DNA of 6,085 bases from NCBI GenBank assembly GCA_009699915.1, contig WLNG01000090.1, forward strand, positions 1-6,085. Reading direction: 5' to 3'. The notes below the pieces were generated by a model. It ran no database searches. It was not told the DNA's origin and saw only the letters and a program-made list of their open reading frames with translations. The first letter of the stretch is position 1. Each line of letters opens with the position of its first letter. Origin of the DNA: Actinomycetota bacterium (lineage in GTDB: Bacteria > Actinomycetota > Thermoleophilia > Solirubrobacterales > Solirubrobacteraceae). The translations under genes were made by a program, and so were the position numbers. This document shows positions 5,910-6,085 of this stretch, in pieces.

Positions 5910-6085
5910 TCAGCGGTCGTGGGCGCGCTTGAGCAGGTGCTCGCGGCGCAGGAGCTTCACGCGCGGACGGCCCTGAGCCTCGCCGGCGCGCATCTCATGC
6001 TCATCGATGCGCTCCCATGCGGCGAAGTCGACGCGCGTGGCGCCGCGGCCGTCGAGCAGCGCGTCGAGCTGCGCTGACCCGCCCG
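5910..6085 (-). CDS. Ferredoxin-NADP+ reductase (FprA/adrenodoxin reductase family), C-terminal end, partial
   Basis: An open minus-strand frame enters from the right edge and runs 57 codons to a TGA at 5910-5912; the start is outside the window. The visible tail resembles the C-terminus of FprA-type ferredoxin/adrenodoxin reductases, FAD enzymes that move electrons between NADP(H) and ferredoxin: a LLDGRG turn, VDFAAWERID (with Trp at 6015-6017), an acidic stretch with AGEAQG, then GRPRVK (5955-5972) and a basic end. Family members end with the pattern W-x-x-ID-x-x-E...G-x-x-x-GRPR-x-K. The FAD- and NADP-binding motifs would lie beyond the window, so the call rests on this short tail alone. 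The plus-strand frame over the same bases has no recognisable similarity. Convergent with the SDR gene, 22 bases apart. Confidence 0.72.
   Translation of the reverse strand, partial: GGSAQLDALLDGRGATRVDFAAWERIDEHEMRAGEAQGRPRVKLLRREHLLKRAHDR

Noticed and set aside
1..6085. Mobile element, phage, CRISPR or defence-system signature
   Set aside because: No transposase, integrase, terminal repeats, spaced direct repeats or tRNA were found; the SNF2 helicase alone does not make a defence system and its neighbours are unrelated.

Overview
This is a GC-rich (roughly 70%), densely coded bacterial window. Composition, strong G/C bias at third codon positions, GTG and ATG starts with weak or absent Shine-Dalgarno sequences, and U-tract-free hairpins between convergent genes fit a high-GC actinobacterium. 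A Thermoleophilia/Solirubrobacterales-type soil lineage is my best guess, but no marker gene here proves it.

Layout from left to right: (1) a SMARCAL1-like SNF2 helicase with an N-terminal HARP-like motif (10-2226, +); (2) a secreted secretory-lipase-family alpha/beta hydrolase (2306-3505, +); (3) a nested hairpin (3511-3563) at the convergent junction with (4), a protein on the minus strand (3539-4174) that looks like a polynucleotide-kinase/AAA_33 predicted kinase which has lost its P-loop and other catalytic motifs; (5) a 93-base divergent intergenic region with several small inverted repeats; (6) two tandem crcB/fluc fluoride-channel genes overlapping by ATGA (4268-4663 and 4660-5025, +), a probable two-gene channel; (7) an HSDL2-like short-chain dehydrogenase/reductase (5048-5887, +); (8) a second convergent hairpin (5886-5908); and (9) the C-terminal 57 residues of a ferredoxin-NADP+ reductase-like flavoprotein on the minus strand, running off the right edge (5910-6085).

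The only genes with a clear functional link are the two crcB genes, which should build one fluoride exporter. The SDR starts 22 bases after the second crcB and may be co-transcribed, but has no evident tie to fluoride. The rest looks like unrelated chromosomal housekeeping or accessory genes. I see no transposase, phage gene, tRNA, rRNA, CRISPR array or defence island. The best lead is the apparently catalytically dead kinase; next are the hairpin with a stop codon in its loop and the structured crcB leader. No stretch above 300 bases lacks a gene.
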